DNA of 64,000 bases. It comes from [Clostridium] symbiosum. GTDB taxonomy: Bacteria; Bacillota; Clostridia; Lachnospirales; Lachnospiraceae. Position 1 is the stretch's first letter; every line of letters starts with the position of its first letter. Positions 16,447 through 26,192 of this stretch are shown here, in pieces. Location of the stretch: positions 4,830,001 to 4,894,000 of the forward strand of contig CP143946.1 of NCBI GenBank assembly GCA_036419695.1, written 5' to 3'. A program made the position numbers and the translations under genes. The notes under the pieces were generated by a model. The model saw only the letters and a list, made by a program, of their open reading frames with translations. It was not told the DNA's origin and searched no databases.

Positions 16447-17322
16447 CTATTCCCCCCTCTTTTCTTTACTTTTCTTTCTTTTCATTCTTATTGTTAGTGC
16501 GGCAATGACAGCTCCAACAACTGCTGCCGCCGTCACTGCCATATAGAGGACAGCCCACTTGGGAAGCGTTGCGTTCTCTTTCGGTGGCGCAGCCGCAATC
16601 ATAGGCATGTCGGATATATGTGTCGGCTCGTATGGAATCCTCACCCCTCTCAAAAGCATCCTGTGTGAATTGATTCCATAAGGCGTACATGTAAAAAGCG
16701 TCATGAAATCATTGCCTTCCTGGGGATCCAGATCATCCAGCTCATCCGGCTCTACCACATTTATTTTATCTATCTGATAAGCCAAAATCCTGTTTAACAC
16801 ATGAAAATAGAATACATCTCCCACTTCAAGCTGATCTAAATCGGTAAAAAGTTTGGCGGACGGAAGGCCTCTGTGGGCCGAAACAACACTGTGTTTCCCT
16901 TCACCACCGACAGGAAGCGCCGATCCGTAGAGATGTCCTGCCCCTTTCTGAAGCACCTCCTCCGAGGTGCCATGGTAAACAGGGAGATATACATCTATCT
17001 TGGGAATATCTACATATCCCATCACACCGTTGATAGAGAGAAGGCGGTTATACTCAGCGTCTTTCACGGATGGATCATCGCTTTCTGTCCCAAAGGGATC
17101 CATGGTCAGCTTATCAGGCAGTTTCTCATTGTATTCCTCCGCGGCCGCCAGCATCTCCTCCATCTCTTTCTCATCCGTCTTTTCCACTTGCCCCTGGTAT
17201 TCTTTGATTACTGTTGTAGACGTAATACGGCTCAGGATATCGCTCGCAGTCGGGTAGAGAAATATTCCGATTCCTGCTGTCAATATGAGTCCGATTAGTA
17301 TAAGCGGTAGGTTCTTCTTCAC
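16447..17322 (-). CDS. srtC: Class C (pilus-polymerising) sortase
   Basis: 291 residues with N-terminal (about 5-28) and C-terminal (about 252-275) membrane helices, the class C layout. A lid motif DPF is at 75-77 (KLTMDPFG). Catalytic His in SVVSAHRGLP, Cys in LFTCTPYGINSHR, Arg in MLLRGVR; TLxTCTPYG is the class C signature. It joins pilin subunits through Lys-Thr isopeptide bonds. It sits directly downstream of the major pilin, separated by a 149-bp structured gap. Confidence 0.95.
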   Translation of the reverse strand: MKKNLPLILIGLILTAGIGIFLYPTASDILSRITSTTVIKEYQGQVEKTDEKEMEEMLAAAEEYNEKLPDKLTMDPFGTESDDPSVKDAEYNRLLSINGVMGYVDIPKIDVYLPVYHGTSEEVLQKGAGHLYGSALPVGGEGKHSVVSAHRGLPSAKLFTDLDQLEVGDVFYFHVLNRILAYQIDKINVVEPDELDDLDPQEGNDFMTLFTCTPYGINSHRMLLRGVRIPYEPTHISDMPMIAAAPPKENATLPKWAVLYMAVTAAAVVGAVIAALTIRMKRKKSKEKRGE

Positions 17323-17402
17323 TCTCTTTCTCCTTACATCCGAATACTTACTATTAGTTCACAGAGTCCGGCTCTGCCCCCGGCGCTCCAGAGGTACAGC
17401 CG

Positions 17403-17450
17403 GGCTCTGTGCCTGCCTATCCATACTGCGAAAGGCAGAGGCACAAAGCC
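17403..17450 (-). promoter_or_regulatory. Intercistronic hairpin between major pilin and sortase C
   Basis: GGCTCTGTGCCTGCCT (17403-17418) pairs with AGGCAGAGGCACAAAGCC (17433-17450). A second small hairpin CAGAG/CTCTG lies at 17362-17376. There is no T run, so it more likely stabilises the upstream pilin mRNA or partly attenuates, keeping pilin above sortase. Confidence 0.6.
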
Positions 17451-17471
17451 GCATAGGCGCGGTAAAACCGT

Positions 17472-19118
17472 TTATTTTACTTCTTTTCCCTTTTTCTTAT
17501 AATATACCAAAAGCATAGCGCAGGCAAGCAGGATCATTACTCCGCCGACTACCTTAAACATCGTCGTACCGGAACCACCTGTGCCGGGAAGAACAAAGCC
17601 CTTGACGTTGGTGATTGTAGTTTCAAAGATGCCCTTTGTATTTTCATCCTCTTTCAGTGTTATAATCGGCTTATTATTACTGTCCACGCTGCCTTTTCCC
17701 GTCCAGACAGGAGTTCCTGTTCCCGTCTCGTTGTCGAATTTAATGGTAAACTCGCGTTCCGTTTGATCAAGGGAATATCCATCCGGCGCTTTTGTTTCAA
17801 TCAGTTTGTAGGTGCCTGCTTCAAGGCCTTCAAACGTCAGCTCTCCGTTTTCATCTGTCGATAACTCGATCACTTTGTCACTATTATCTTTTAAGTCCTC
17901 CCAAACACCTGCGGATTCCTTCTGAAGTTTGAACTTTGCACCTTCCAGTTTTTTCTCTGTTGCCGTGCCGTCTGAAGACGATTCCGTTTTAATCACCTTC
18001 AAGCTTGTTGTGTAAACTGTCGCTTTTTTATGCTCCGTTTCATGAGTGGCATCGTATTGCAATACAACATCATTTTCATTTCCGGCATTTCCCTTTACCG
18101 CATTTTCATTTAATACTGCTGAATATCTGGCAACTATCCTGGCTGATCCGTCTTCCGCATACTGGTAGAGCGGCTTATTGTTCACTTCAGTCTTTATAAG
18201 ATTGTTCAGTGTGACCATAATGGCGGTGCCTGATTCTCTTTGTTCTACCGACACTACATCCGACCCGAAAATGTTAATGTTATGTTCCTTATCATACAGC
18301 GTTTCTTTTGACTCACCATTCACCTCCAGTACAAGAACCATATCCTCTTTATAAGTCAGCCCTTCACTGAGCGTATCGGTAATCCTGTAAACATAATCCT
18401 GTCCTGTAACTTCATATTCCGCACTGTAAAGCGGTATATCTGCCTTTACTTCATATTTTACAGTATCGCCTACTTTTTTATCATCCGCAGAAGGTGAGAA
18501 GATCCCCTCTCCTGTTATCTCTTTTGATATATCCGGCTTACTGCTCTTAACGGTCACGGTCCGGCCCTTTCCATCTGTTCCAGGGACCGCTACCAGAATA
18601 GGCGCTGACTTCAGGCTGACATCTCCCTCAGCCGGTATTGTCTCTTCCACCAGATACCAGCCTGACGGAAGGGTGGTTTCTCCCGTTTGACCGATTGTAT
18701 ACGAAGTTCCAGCCGGTTTTTCAGTTACAGCAGCCAGCTTAGCCGCAAATTTGGAGATCGGTTCACTCGGTACATTGCCGGCTGTTGCATACCCTGCGAT
18801 TTTCTCTAACCCGCCTTCATCTTCTACCGTTTTCTTGAACTTTTCTGCTACCTTCATATTGGTATAAACATAGGTGCTTTCCCCGGCAGCCTTTTCTACA
18901 TCAAAAGTCACCACCGGATAAATAGTAAACTGGGCGCCTGTTTTAGGAGCGGCCGTTGTTCCCTGAATGGTAAGAGTACTTTGGGTTATTTTCCCGGAGT
19001 CCCCCACAGCCCCGGCGGCCGGCTCCGGATCCGCCATGGATGTCATCCCGGCAGACATGACCATTGCCGCCGTCAAAAAACCTGCAATTAATCCTTTTAT
19101 TTTTCTTCTGCTTTTCAT
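17472..19118 (-). CDS. Major pilin subunit, SpaA/FimA type, LPGTG anchored
   Basis: 548 residues. Signal peptide 1 to about 29. An N-terminal domain (about 45-195) ends in SSKPDISKEITG, at the usual place of the pilin-motif Lys. A fimbrial isopeptide-forming domain follows (about 200-375; KVGDTVKYEVKADIP, YRITDTLSEGLTY). A CnaB domain (about 385-500) has KLEGAKFKLQK and the E-box YKLIETKAPDGY. LPGTG is at 510-514, followed by a membrane helix and KKKGKEVK. The two isopeptide domains give tensile strength; LPGTG and the Lys are joined by sortase C. Placement after the giant adhesin and before srtC supports shaft subunit. Confidence 0.93.
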   Translation of the reverse strand: MKSRRKIKGLIAGFLTAAMVMSAGMTSMADPEPAAGAVGDSGKITQSTLTIQGTTAAPKTGAQFTIYPVVTFDVEKAAGESTYVYTNMKVAEKFKKTVEDEGGLEKIAGYATAGNVPSEPISKFAAKLAAVTEKPAGTSYTIGQTGETTLPSGWYLVEETIPAEGDVSLKSAPILVAVPGTDGKGRTVTVKSSKPDISKEITGEGIFSPSADDKKVGDTVKYEVKADIPLYSAEYEVTGQDYVYRITDTLSEGLTYKEDMVLVLEVNGESKETLYDKEHNINIFGSDVVSVEQRESGTAIMVTLNNLIKTEVNNKPLYQYAEDGSARIVARYSAVLNENAVKGNAGNENDVVLQYDATHETEHKKATVYTTSLKVIKTESSSDGTATEKKLEGAKFKLQKESAGVWEDLKDNSDKVIELSTDENGELTFEGLEAGTYKLIETKAPDGYSLDQTEREFTIKFDNETGTGTPVWTGKGSVDSNNKPIITLKEDENTKGIFETTITNVKGFVLPGTGGSGTTMFKVVGGVMILLACAMLLVYYKKKGKEVK

Positions 19119-19119
19119 A

Positions 19120-22100
19120 CTATCTCTCCTTTTTTCTTTCTTTTCTCTCCCGCTCTGCTATTGCATAGAGGAAAAACAGCGCCGTTGCAAACAGCATCAT
19201 CGCCGCGCCTAAGGAACGCGTTGTTCCCGTCCCCATTCCTCCTGTTTCCGGCAGAACAAGACTGGCTTTTGTATTCTTGAAGGCCGTATGATAAACTAAC
19301 CCGTCCTCTGTCTTATCTTTCATTTCCACCTGCGGTTTCGTATCACTGCTAAAAGCCGCCCCAGTATTAAACTGCACATTATCAGATGTGCTGAATTCTT
19401 TGGTCTTTACAACAAACCCCTCCGCATCCAGCTCGGTTACACGGTACTTTCTTCCCGCCGGGACATAGAATCTGGCTTTCTGAGCATGTTTTAAGTAAAA
19501 TACCCCCTCATCTGTCCCGGAACTGCCTGTAATCTTGTTTTCTTCCGTAGTTCCACCGGATATAAGAGTGTAAGCCGCGTCACGCATGGGCTGCCACGTC
19601 TTGCCATCCAGATATTCCAGTCTGAAGCTAAATTCCTTCTCACGGTCTCCCTCAGCAGGACTATCTACTTCCTTGCCGATCACCAGCTGTGACATCGGAA
19701 TCCTGACGCCTACCTTGGCAGGTTCCACGAGAAGATTCAGGCCTCTGGCCTTGTACGCATAGCCGAATGAATTCCAGGCAATCGGGGTTCCCGTCTTCCC
19801 GTCCTCATACTTGGCCGGCATCTTTCCTTTAAATGACACGGAGATGATATCATCATTCTTGAGGTTTTCTTTCAGCCACTCACTTTCAAATACAACTCCC
19901 AGTGTGTCTGATTCACGATAATTGCCACTCCAGGCCTTTACCTTGCTTTCATCCCATCCGGTCTGTGCAAGCGCGGATTCACTGCTTCCGGCAACCTCAT
20001 CCCAATTGTTAAAGCTGACATGATAGCTTTCTTTAGGAATTGTTTTCCAATCGTCCCCGTCCGCCTTCTGAATCATGGCAGTCACGGTTCCGTCTGCAAA
20101 AGTAACTGCAAAATCGGACTGGCGCGCCGCATTATTTACCAGGCCCCTGTCTCCGGTCTCCGGAAGATGGTCGACTACAACCAGACTATCCATTGTGCCG
20201 TCACCCGTCATATTCTTCACATACAGCGTATAGGTAACTTCGCCTCCTGCCGCCGAGCGGACCGTATTATGATTATCGTCCCTTCCGTCTCCCAGCTCTG
20301 TGTTCCCGTCATAAGAGGCAGTAATGGTCTTCCACGATTCTGTCTGGGCTCCTCCGTAAAGCTCGATCGGCGCTGCCGCATTGATTGCCTTCTCCGGTTC
20401 CTGAACTACCGTTCCGATGCAGGCGCTTTTGTATGAATAAATTTCAGAATCAGGAATTAAATATGCCTGATTCACATAAGAACCGTAACGCAGTGTTCCG
20501 TCTGCCGATGCCGGTTTTGTTCCGACCCGGATAGCAAGCGTTCCGCCCACCGGTATGGACAGGTCTTCATCTGTTTCTACTTTTTCTCTCGCTGCGCCGG
20601 TTACGGTGTAATTCCCCGTTTCTTTATCCTTTGTGATACTCCAGGCCGCCCTGCCCTCTTTTGAGGTGTCTGGTTTTGGCAGTTCCAGCTTTTTACCTCC
20701 GGCCAGCAGAAATACGGCCGGGTCGTCCCCGTTGTAGGCCATTCCCTGCGGAAACTCATCAATTACCATGTAGTTCTCGATGGGTCCTGCCGTCGGCGTC
20801 CCGTTGGTTCCATTATGCAGTGTTATCTTCCAGCGAAGCCAATCGGTAGGCGTGGTATTCGGCGCAAGAGCCGGCCAATCGGTATCAACACCGGCTCCCA
20901 AGTCTCGATAGCCGATACACACTTTAGAGATGCCCGGAGTGAAATCAGAGCCCTTTACACTTGCGGATGCCGATACAATTTTGAATGATTCAGCCGGGTA
21001 GGCATAACCGCCAACAGTCGTGCCGGCTACATCCCCCCATCCCTGCTCCGTTGTCTCCACTTTATCGCCGCTTACAATTTCAGCAGACTGATCGACAACT
21101 ACTCCCGTTGTATTTGTAAGGAGCGTATTACTGTCTATATCCTCCTTGACTCTGGCAAGGATTCCGTATACTATGGTTCCCCCCTTCTTAATGACAGGTA
21201 CATTTGCAGACCCGGAAGCTCTGTAAAGTCTGGCTCTTAAAACAGAGCCGTTTAAATACATCTTTCCGTTGGGATTGCCTTCCGTTCTCTTCTGAAAGTT
21301 TATTGACGGTATTACGCCTTTATCAGAATTGTTCCCATCTGTATAATACAGCCATCTGCCTCCTGTAGAAGTAAACGGATAAACGTAGTGTGTATAGCTG
21401 AGCTGCAGCCGGTTATCGGAGTCAGCCTGTATCTTTCCCTTCTCCCCCACACCACCGATAAATTCTATGAAATGCGTAAATTCCATTTCAGCCGGAAGAA
21501 TATCCTGGATTTCGTAAATATATAGCGGCTCTGTGTCACTGTCATTTTTTATGGTAATCTTGTATAGTACATAGTCGCCCTTATTCACGGCGGGATACTC
21601 CGTATCCGGCTCGTATCCTTTATACCCTCTGTCCGGAATTTCCCTGTTAAACCAGGCGGCGTTTTCCAGAAAAACTTTGTCAGTAGCATTCTCTGTACTC
21701 GGTCTGGTTAATTGCTTCCCTACTGCGTAGACCTCTTTTGAGATCGAAACCTTCTGCTCTGCATTTTCCAGGGTGTTGATATCCACCGTCGAGGAGACTG
21801 TAAATTTCTGGTTATCCAATGTAAGAACTGCGGATGCATTATTCGTAAATTTTCTGGTCGCTCCCCGTTTCACCGCATCTGCCGGCACCTTCATATAGAT
21901 ACGCACCGTGCATGACTGGCCATTCGGTATCTCAACCCTTTTACCGTTTACATTACTGAAGTCAAGTTTAAAATTCCCATCTTCAGGCGGATCTAACGGA
22001 ACCCAGGTCCACGAATCGGACATTTTATAGAAAATACTTCCTTTTATTTCTTTCAACACAGCTTCCGCAAAAACCGGAGCAATGTCTTTCCCAGAGGAAT

Positions 22101-25100
22101 CTTTGAACAAGCCTCCTAAATCGTCGCTGAGCACCGGGGCAATTGCCAGACTGTTTGCGCCCGCTTTATTTTTATTGTCAACTTTAATCTCAAAGCATAC
22201 CACATCATCTGCGGCAAAGGTGGCAGAACCTGCACTTCCCTGCTGCAACGCAGTTGTCTCCGTAATGTTGGAAGCGTACGCTTTGGCAATACGGTAAGCC
22301 TTTTTTTCTATTCCCATGTTTACCGCATAAAATGTGACGGATGGATTCAAGCCTTCTCCCGAACCTCCCGAAGCGCTGTTTGTAACAGCTCCTTCTTTGA
22401 TAATTGTTCCAGACAGTACGGTAGCTACTTTAGGACCTGTTTTGTCATTCCCCGAAGGTTTATCTAAATAGACAATTACCTTAATCGTATCGATAGCTGA
22501 AATTTGTGCATCCGTAAGTGTCTTTCCCTCTGCCGTTTTGAATGAGCTGACATTCACCGTCTTTTGCGTCGTACTGGATTCATTCGTATAAGAAGCCTCT
22601 ACCGTACCTGTTTTCAGTACAACTGTTCCACCAGGCGCCAGGTTCTTAACCTGCGTGAATTTTACACTTTCCTTCGGCCAGTTATCCGTAATCGTCACAG
22701 GACGAGAATACTCTGCCTTGTCTGTCAAATGGGCTGTTAATGTATAGTCTACCGTAGCACCCAGGCTTAACTGAGGAGGAGCGGCCCCCTCTCCCTCTTT
22801 TGCAGAGGAAATCTTTTCCAGTCCTAATTCTGCATTAGTCAATTCCCCTGCGGCAACATAAACGGTAGCCGAATCCGTTCCAAGGGGCTCTGCGCCCTCT
22901 TCCGCGTAAAACCACTCCGCACGGTTTTCAAGCTTCGTGCTGCTGGCATCCTTCCCTTCAAACGCTTCACTTTTTTTAATCGCGGCCTTCAGCGTTAATG
23001 TGGCCTCCTGATTGGCGGGAATTGCAAAATTGCCCCACGAGTAAAGCTGTCCCTTCTTCTTGTCGACTGTTAATTGATTTATCTTTATTGCATCTGCTCC
23101 AATGACTGCTTTCACAGCCTCGACAGAGTCAAAATCGATTCCGTCAGGCACATAATCCGTTATTTTAAATTCTTTGGCCGTATATCCCTGATTCTTTACC
23201 TTAATCTGATAATATACAGTCCCTTCCGGGTTAAATACTGCCTGCTCCCCTTCTGCCTTTTTTGTGCATTCCTCATCCACAAAAGCCGTCTTGATGATGG
23301 GATAGGCTGGTGTTGCACTTACGTGAGCTTCTGCTGTACTGTGGTGATGAAGGCTCTTCTTATCCGTCTCAGAGGCCTGGTCATACGTAACCGCATAGGT
23401 GTCCAGCTCCACATCATTCTTAATAGACGGTGTTTCACTGTCTCCTGTCACCTGAATGATTCCACCAAGTCTAAACAGTTTATAAAAATTAAGTTTTACA
23501 CTCAGCGGTTTGTTATGATTCAGCTGGAGTTCCTGTTCCGGCGTCGGATTCTCGTACTCGAGCGTAAAGGTAACACTCTTTCTGTCGTCCGACATTTCAG
23601 CCGTAAAGTTTGCAGGTTCAGGCCCTTCAAAACCAAATTCCATAAAATACCTTGTATCTCCCCCCTTAGTCAGGTTAATACGGTACGTAGTTCCTTCCTT
23701 CTTTGTTTCCAGGACTCGATCCTCTGCTATTTTCATGCCCGTGAAAGTGACCGTATCTTTTAAAACTATCTTTCCCGTATTTAATACCCCAAGTGTCGTA
23801 TCCGCGCCATGATCCGGTCCGGCCGTAACCGTATATTCAATCTTATTATCTCCCGTTACAGTCCAAAGATTGCCCAGCGTCTTCTTTCCATTCACCTGAG
23901 TCCCCTGAAGCGTGCTTTGAACGATCTCTTTCGTCACAGGTCTCCATGCGAAGGCAGCTGTGTTTTCAATGACTGCCGGCTCACTGCACTTAATCCCCTC
24001 TTTTACCTCTTCACTACTGGGCTTTGAATTCCCCGGCGTCTCTGTCAGAGAATCCAGATAGGACTGAATCAGCGCATCCTCATTTACTACCTCCGGCTTA
24101 GCGGTTATCGTCACGCCATCGGGTGTAATCCCGCTTTTAAAAACAAACTGAAGCGCCATGCTGGCCGTATCCCCGTTTGCCTTGCTGAATGCCGCATATC
24201 TGGTCTCAGGACAATAGTAGATTACAGACTGTACGGAAGGTATCTTATACCATTTCTGACCTGCCTCATATCTTCCGGCCTCCTTAAGCACCGCCTGTAT
24301 TTTCTCCCACCCCGAATCAGAAGCCGATACTTCTTGAACGCCTGAGCCGGTCTCCGGCCCAAGCAGATATTGATTAAGCTTAGAATTGTCATCGTCATTA
24401 ATACCATCCACTGTGAATTCAATTCCAAGAATTGCTTCCTCATTCTGAGCTGCATTACTGTATGCAGCCACCACATCAAATACATTATATTCCCCTGTCT
24501 TTACCGGATTATTTCTCGCCACAACCTGGAAGTTCACGATTTCTCCGACGGTTCCGTTATAAACCGGCGCTCCGCTGCTGACGCTTCCCAGAGCCAGCCC
24601 TCCTGCGGATGTCCTGATGGACGGAGCTGAGGGAAGAGAATCTGCCTTTCTGAAATCAAGCGAGAGAGCCGTTGGACGCTCTGCCTTCGAAATCAGGAGT
24701 CCTTCTAACTCATCTCCCTCCATAACTTCCCGATATACCTCGATAAAGCCGCCGGCGCTTTTGTCAGAACCGTCTTCCTTTACCTCGGATTCGGTGGCCT
24801 CGGAACCGCTGGCCGCCGTATAGGCAAAGGCGGTAACCGCCTGCTCATCGGCCTCAGAATCTGTCGCCATGGAAGGCTCATCAGCTTCAGAACCCGTTGC
24901 CCTTGGAGACTCGTCGGCTTCCGAGCCTGTCGCCTCCGACTCCGAAGCTTTCTCTCCGTCTTCCTCGGAATCATCATCCCAACGGTAACCAATCGCCGTG
25001 AGAGACCGGATAACCATCCCATTCTCATCGGTGATTTGCAGATTAAAATTGATATCTCCTGACCGTTTACCGTTCAGGCCAACCAGCACTATTTCATTGA

Positions 25101-25515
25101 CAGGCGCCTCCGGGTTTTCCGGGTCGTCCGACATTGCAGCCACTATATAGGAATAATCGGAAGATGTCTTCTTTGTCACAACCGTCATGCGCAGAAGCGT
25201 ACTTTCCAGCAGTTCTCTGGCTGCTTCCTGCTTTTCCTTCAACTGGTACGGAATTTTCAGATTGATATCATCCCATTCTTCTACCGGCTCCTTATTGGCG
25301 AGTGCTTTTCTTATCTGCTTCTCCGTTATGCTGATATTCACCTCTTCCGGCCTGCCATCCCCTGCGTAAGTTCCTATCGGCAGCAAACCGCCTATGACTA
25401 TCTGCATTACCATGCAGATTCCAAGACAGGCTGCCATCATTCTTCTAATTTTCCCGTCTTTTTTTATTCTCCACATACCCGCCATATCCTTTCCGATTAA
25501 TATATCTATCTTCAT
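19120..25515 (-). CDS. Giant LPETG surface adhesin with DUF11-type repeats (probable pilus tip)
   Basis: 2131 residues. The N-terminus is basic with a hydrophobic signal (IRRMMAACLGICMVMQIVIG) at about 25-50; ATG codons at residues 1, 11 and 14 are all possible starts. At about 185-255 is an acidic low-complexity tract built on ATGSEADE units. At least five DUF11/isopeptide-like modules follow, marked by YYQIKVKNQG, VCFEIKVDNKN, YVLYKITIKNDSD, LRWKITLHNG and VTYTLYVKNMTGDG, each followed by a D-LP/V-D-P strand. A CnaB-like domain at about 1970-2080 precedes LPETG (2088-2092), a membrane helix and a basic tail. It lies one base upstream of the major pilin gene. The ligand cannot be predicted. 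Confidence 0.9.
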   Translation of the reverse strand: MKIDILIGKDMAGMWRIKKDGKIRRMMAACLGICMVMQIVIGGLLPIGTYAGDGRPEEVNISITEKQIRKALANKEPVEEWDDINLKIPYQLKEKQEAARELLESTLLRMTVVTKKTSSDYSYIVAAMSDDPENPEAPVNEIVLVGLNGKRSGDINFNLQITDENGMVIRSLTAIGYRWDDDSEEDGEKASESEATGSEADESPRATGSEADEPSMATDSEADEQAVTAFAYTAASGSEATESEVKEDGSDKSAGGFIEVYREVMEGDELEGLLISKAERPTALSLDFRKADSLPSAPSIRTSAGGLALGSVSSGAPVYNGTVGEIVNFQVVARNNPVKTGEYNVFDVVAAYSNAAQNEEAILGIEFTVDGINDDDNSKLNQYLLGPETGSGVQEVSASDSGWEKIQAVLKEAGRYEAGQKWYKIPSVQSVIYYCPETRYAAFSKANGDTASMALQFVFKSGITPDGVTITAKPEVVNEDALIQSYLDSLTETPGNSKPSSEEVKEGIKCSEPAVIENTAAFAWRPVTKEIVQSTLQGTQVNGKKTLGNLWTVTGDNKIEYTVTAGPDHGADTTLGVLNTGKIVLKDTVTFTGMKIAEDRVLETKKEGTTYRINLTKGGDTRYFMEFGFEGPEPANFTAEMSDDRKSVTFTLEYENPTPEQELQLNHNKPLSVKLNFYKLFRLGGIIQVTGDSETPSIKNDVELDTYAVTYDQASETDKKSLHHHSTAEAHVSATPAYPIIKTAFVDEECTKKAEGEQAVFNPEGTVYYQIKVKNQGYTAKEFKITDYVPDGIDFDSVEAVKAVIGADAIKINQLTVDKKKGQLYSWGNFAIPANQEATLTLKAAIKKSEAFEGKDASSTKLENRAEWFYAEEGAEPLGTDSATVYVAAGELTNAELGLEKISSAKEGEGAAPPQLSLGATVDYTLTAHLTDKAEYSRPVTITDNWPKESVKFTQVKNLAPGGTVVLKTGTVEASYTNESSTTQKTVNVSSFKTAEGKTLTDAQISAIDTIKVIVYLDKPSGNDKTGPKVATVLSGTIIKEGAVTNSASGGSGEGLNPSVTFYAVNMGIEKKAYRIAKAYASNITETTALQQGSAGSATFAADDVVCFEIKVDNKNKAGANSLAIAPVLSDDLGGLFKDSSGKDIAPVFAEAVLKEIKGSIFYKMSDSWTWVPLDPPEDGNFKLDFSNVNGKRVEIPNGQSCTVRIYMKVPADAVKRGATRKFTNNASAVLTLDNQKFTVSSTVDINTLENAEQKVSISKEVYAVGKQLTRPSTENATDKVFLENAAWFNREIPDRGYKGYEPDTEYPAVNKGDYVLYKITIKNDSDTEPLYIYEIQDILPAEMEFTHFIEFIGGVGEKGKIQADSDNRLQLSYTHYVYPFTSTGGRWLYYTDGNNSDKGVIPSINFQKRTEGNPNGKMYLNGSVLRARLYRASGSANVPVIKKGGTIVYGILARVKEDIDSNTLLTNTTGVVVDQSAEIVSGDKVETTEQGWGDVAGTTVGGYAYPAESFKIVSASASVKGSDFTPGISKVCIGYRDLGAGVDTDWPALAPNTTPTDWLRWKITLHNGTNGTPTAGPIENYMVIDEFPQGMAYNGDDPAVFLLAGGKKLELPKPDTSKEGRAAWSITKDKETGNYTVTGAAREKVETDEDLSIPVGGTLAIRVGTKPASADGTLRYGSYVNQAYLIPDSEIYSYKSACIGTVVQEPEKAINAAAPIELYGGAQTESWKTITASYDGNTELGDGRDDNHNTVRSAAGGEVTYTLYVKNMTGDGTMDSLVVVDHLPETGDRGLVNNAARQSDFAVTFADGTVTAMIQKADGDDWKTIPKESYHVSFNNWDEVAGSSESALAQTGWDESKVKAWSGNYRESDTLGVVFESEWLKENLKNDDIISVSFKGKMPAKYEDGKTGTPIAWNSFGYAYKARGLNLLVEPAKVGVRIPMSQLVIGKEVDSPAEGDREKEFSFRLEYLDGKTWQPMRDAAYTLISGGTTEENKITGSSGTDEGVFYLKHAQKARFYVPAGRKYRVTELDAEGFVVKTKEFSTSDNVQFNTGAAFSSDTKPQVEMKDKTEDGLVYHTAFKNTKASLVLPETGGMGTGTTRSLGAAMMLFATALFFLYAIAERERKERKKER

Positions 25516-25520
25516 CCATC

Positions 25521-26015
25521 CTATTTTTTCTCTTCATCCAAAGCGGAATCGATCAGTTTCAAAAGTTCCAGCGCACTCCTGAAGCTGCAGGTCTGTTTCT
25601 TTTCGGCCCATGTCACCTGGCCCTGCCAGGTAGCGTTCTGTCTGTATTTGATATGAACCACGAAGGTTCCTTCTTTGCCTTCTTTATTTAAAATCTCTTC
25701 TCCCGCCACGGTCATTGCCTCCTCTTTCTCCCTGCCGTCGAACCGCTCCGGTCCTTTGTCACACTCTCTGCCTGCCGCATCACCTGCTTTGGGCGGCTTT
25801 GTCTTAAATTTCCTTGCCATCACCTCGGGTTGGGGATATCCCACCCGGTCACACCACATTTCCATCTCAAAGAGGGCCCGGCCGCTGTTATTAAAGGGAA
25901 CCGGTTGTTTCTGTCCCCTATGGTACAGCCTGCCGCTTATATCCGAATGATTCCGGCCGTCCACACAGATACTCATCAGGTTTGGCGCCGATAAATTAAT
26001 TTCACCGATACTCAA
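25521..26015 (-). CDS. Unknown 164-residue protein heading the pilus operon
   Basis: The frame opens with TTG (26015); there is no clear AGGAGG, only GGGGAAG further upstream. No signal peptide or membrane segment. The first half has SAPNLMSICVDGRNHSDISGRLYH; the middle is charged. The C-terminus FVVHIKYRQNATWQGQVTWAEKK followed by SFRSALELLKLIDSAL looks like a small folded domain, and I have an unverified impression that this RQNATWQG-VTW pattern recurs near BTAD regulators in related bacteria. It ends 6 bp before the adhesin start and probably shares its transcript. Function unknown. Confidence 0.7.
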   Translation of the reverse strand: MSIGEINLSAPNLMSICVDGRNHSDISGRLYHRGQKQPVPFNNSGRALFEMEMWCDRVGYPQPEVMARKFKTKPPKAGDAAGRECDKGPERFDGREKEEAMTVAGEEILNKEGKEGTFVVHIKYRQNATWQGQVTWAEKKQTCSFRSALELLKLIDSALDEEKK

Positions 26016-26098
26016 CTGGTTCTCACTTCCCCGTCGTCTTTTATTCTATAACGCTCTCGTTCCCGGAGCATTTTCCCGTTATTCTTGTTTTATCATAA

Positions 26099-26141
26099 CA
26101 AAAGAGCTGCCTCGCGAATTACCTCGCCAAAAGCAGCTCTT
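26099..26141 (-). terminator. Terminator of the BTAD regulator gene
   Basis: AAGAGCTGC/GCAGCTCTT arms with an inner CGAGG/CCTCG stem; on the minus strand four T follow. It separates the regulator from the pilus genes, so the pilus operon needs its own promoter in 26016-26098. A TATAGAAT is visible near 26046 without a good -35, as expected for an activated promoter. Confidence 0.75.
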
Positions 26142-26192
26142 AAACTTTTTTTCATTTTTACCGATTTATGTATTTTTTTACTGTTTGTTCAA

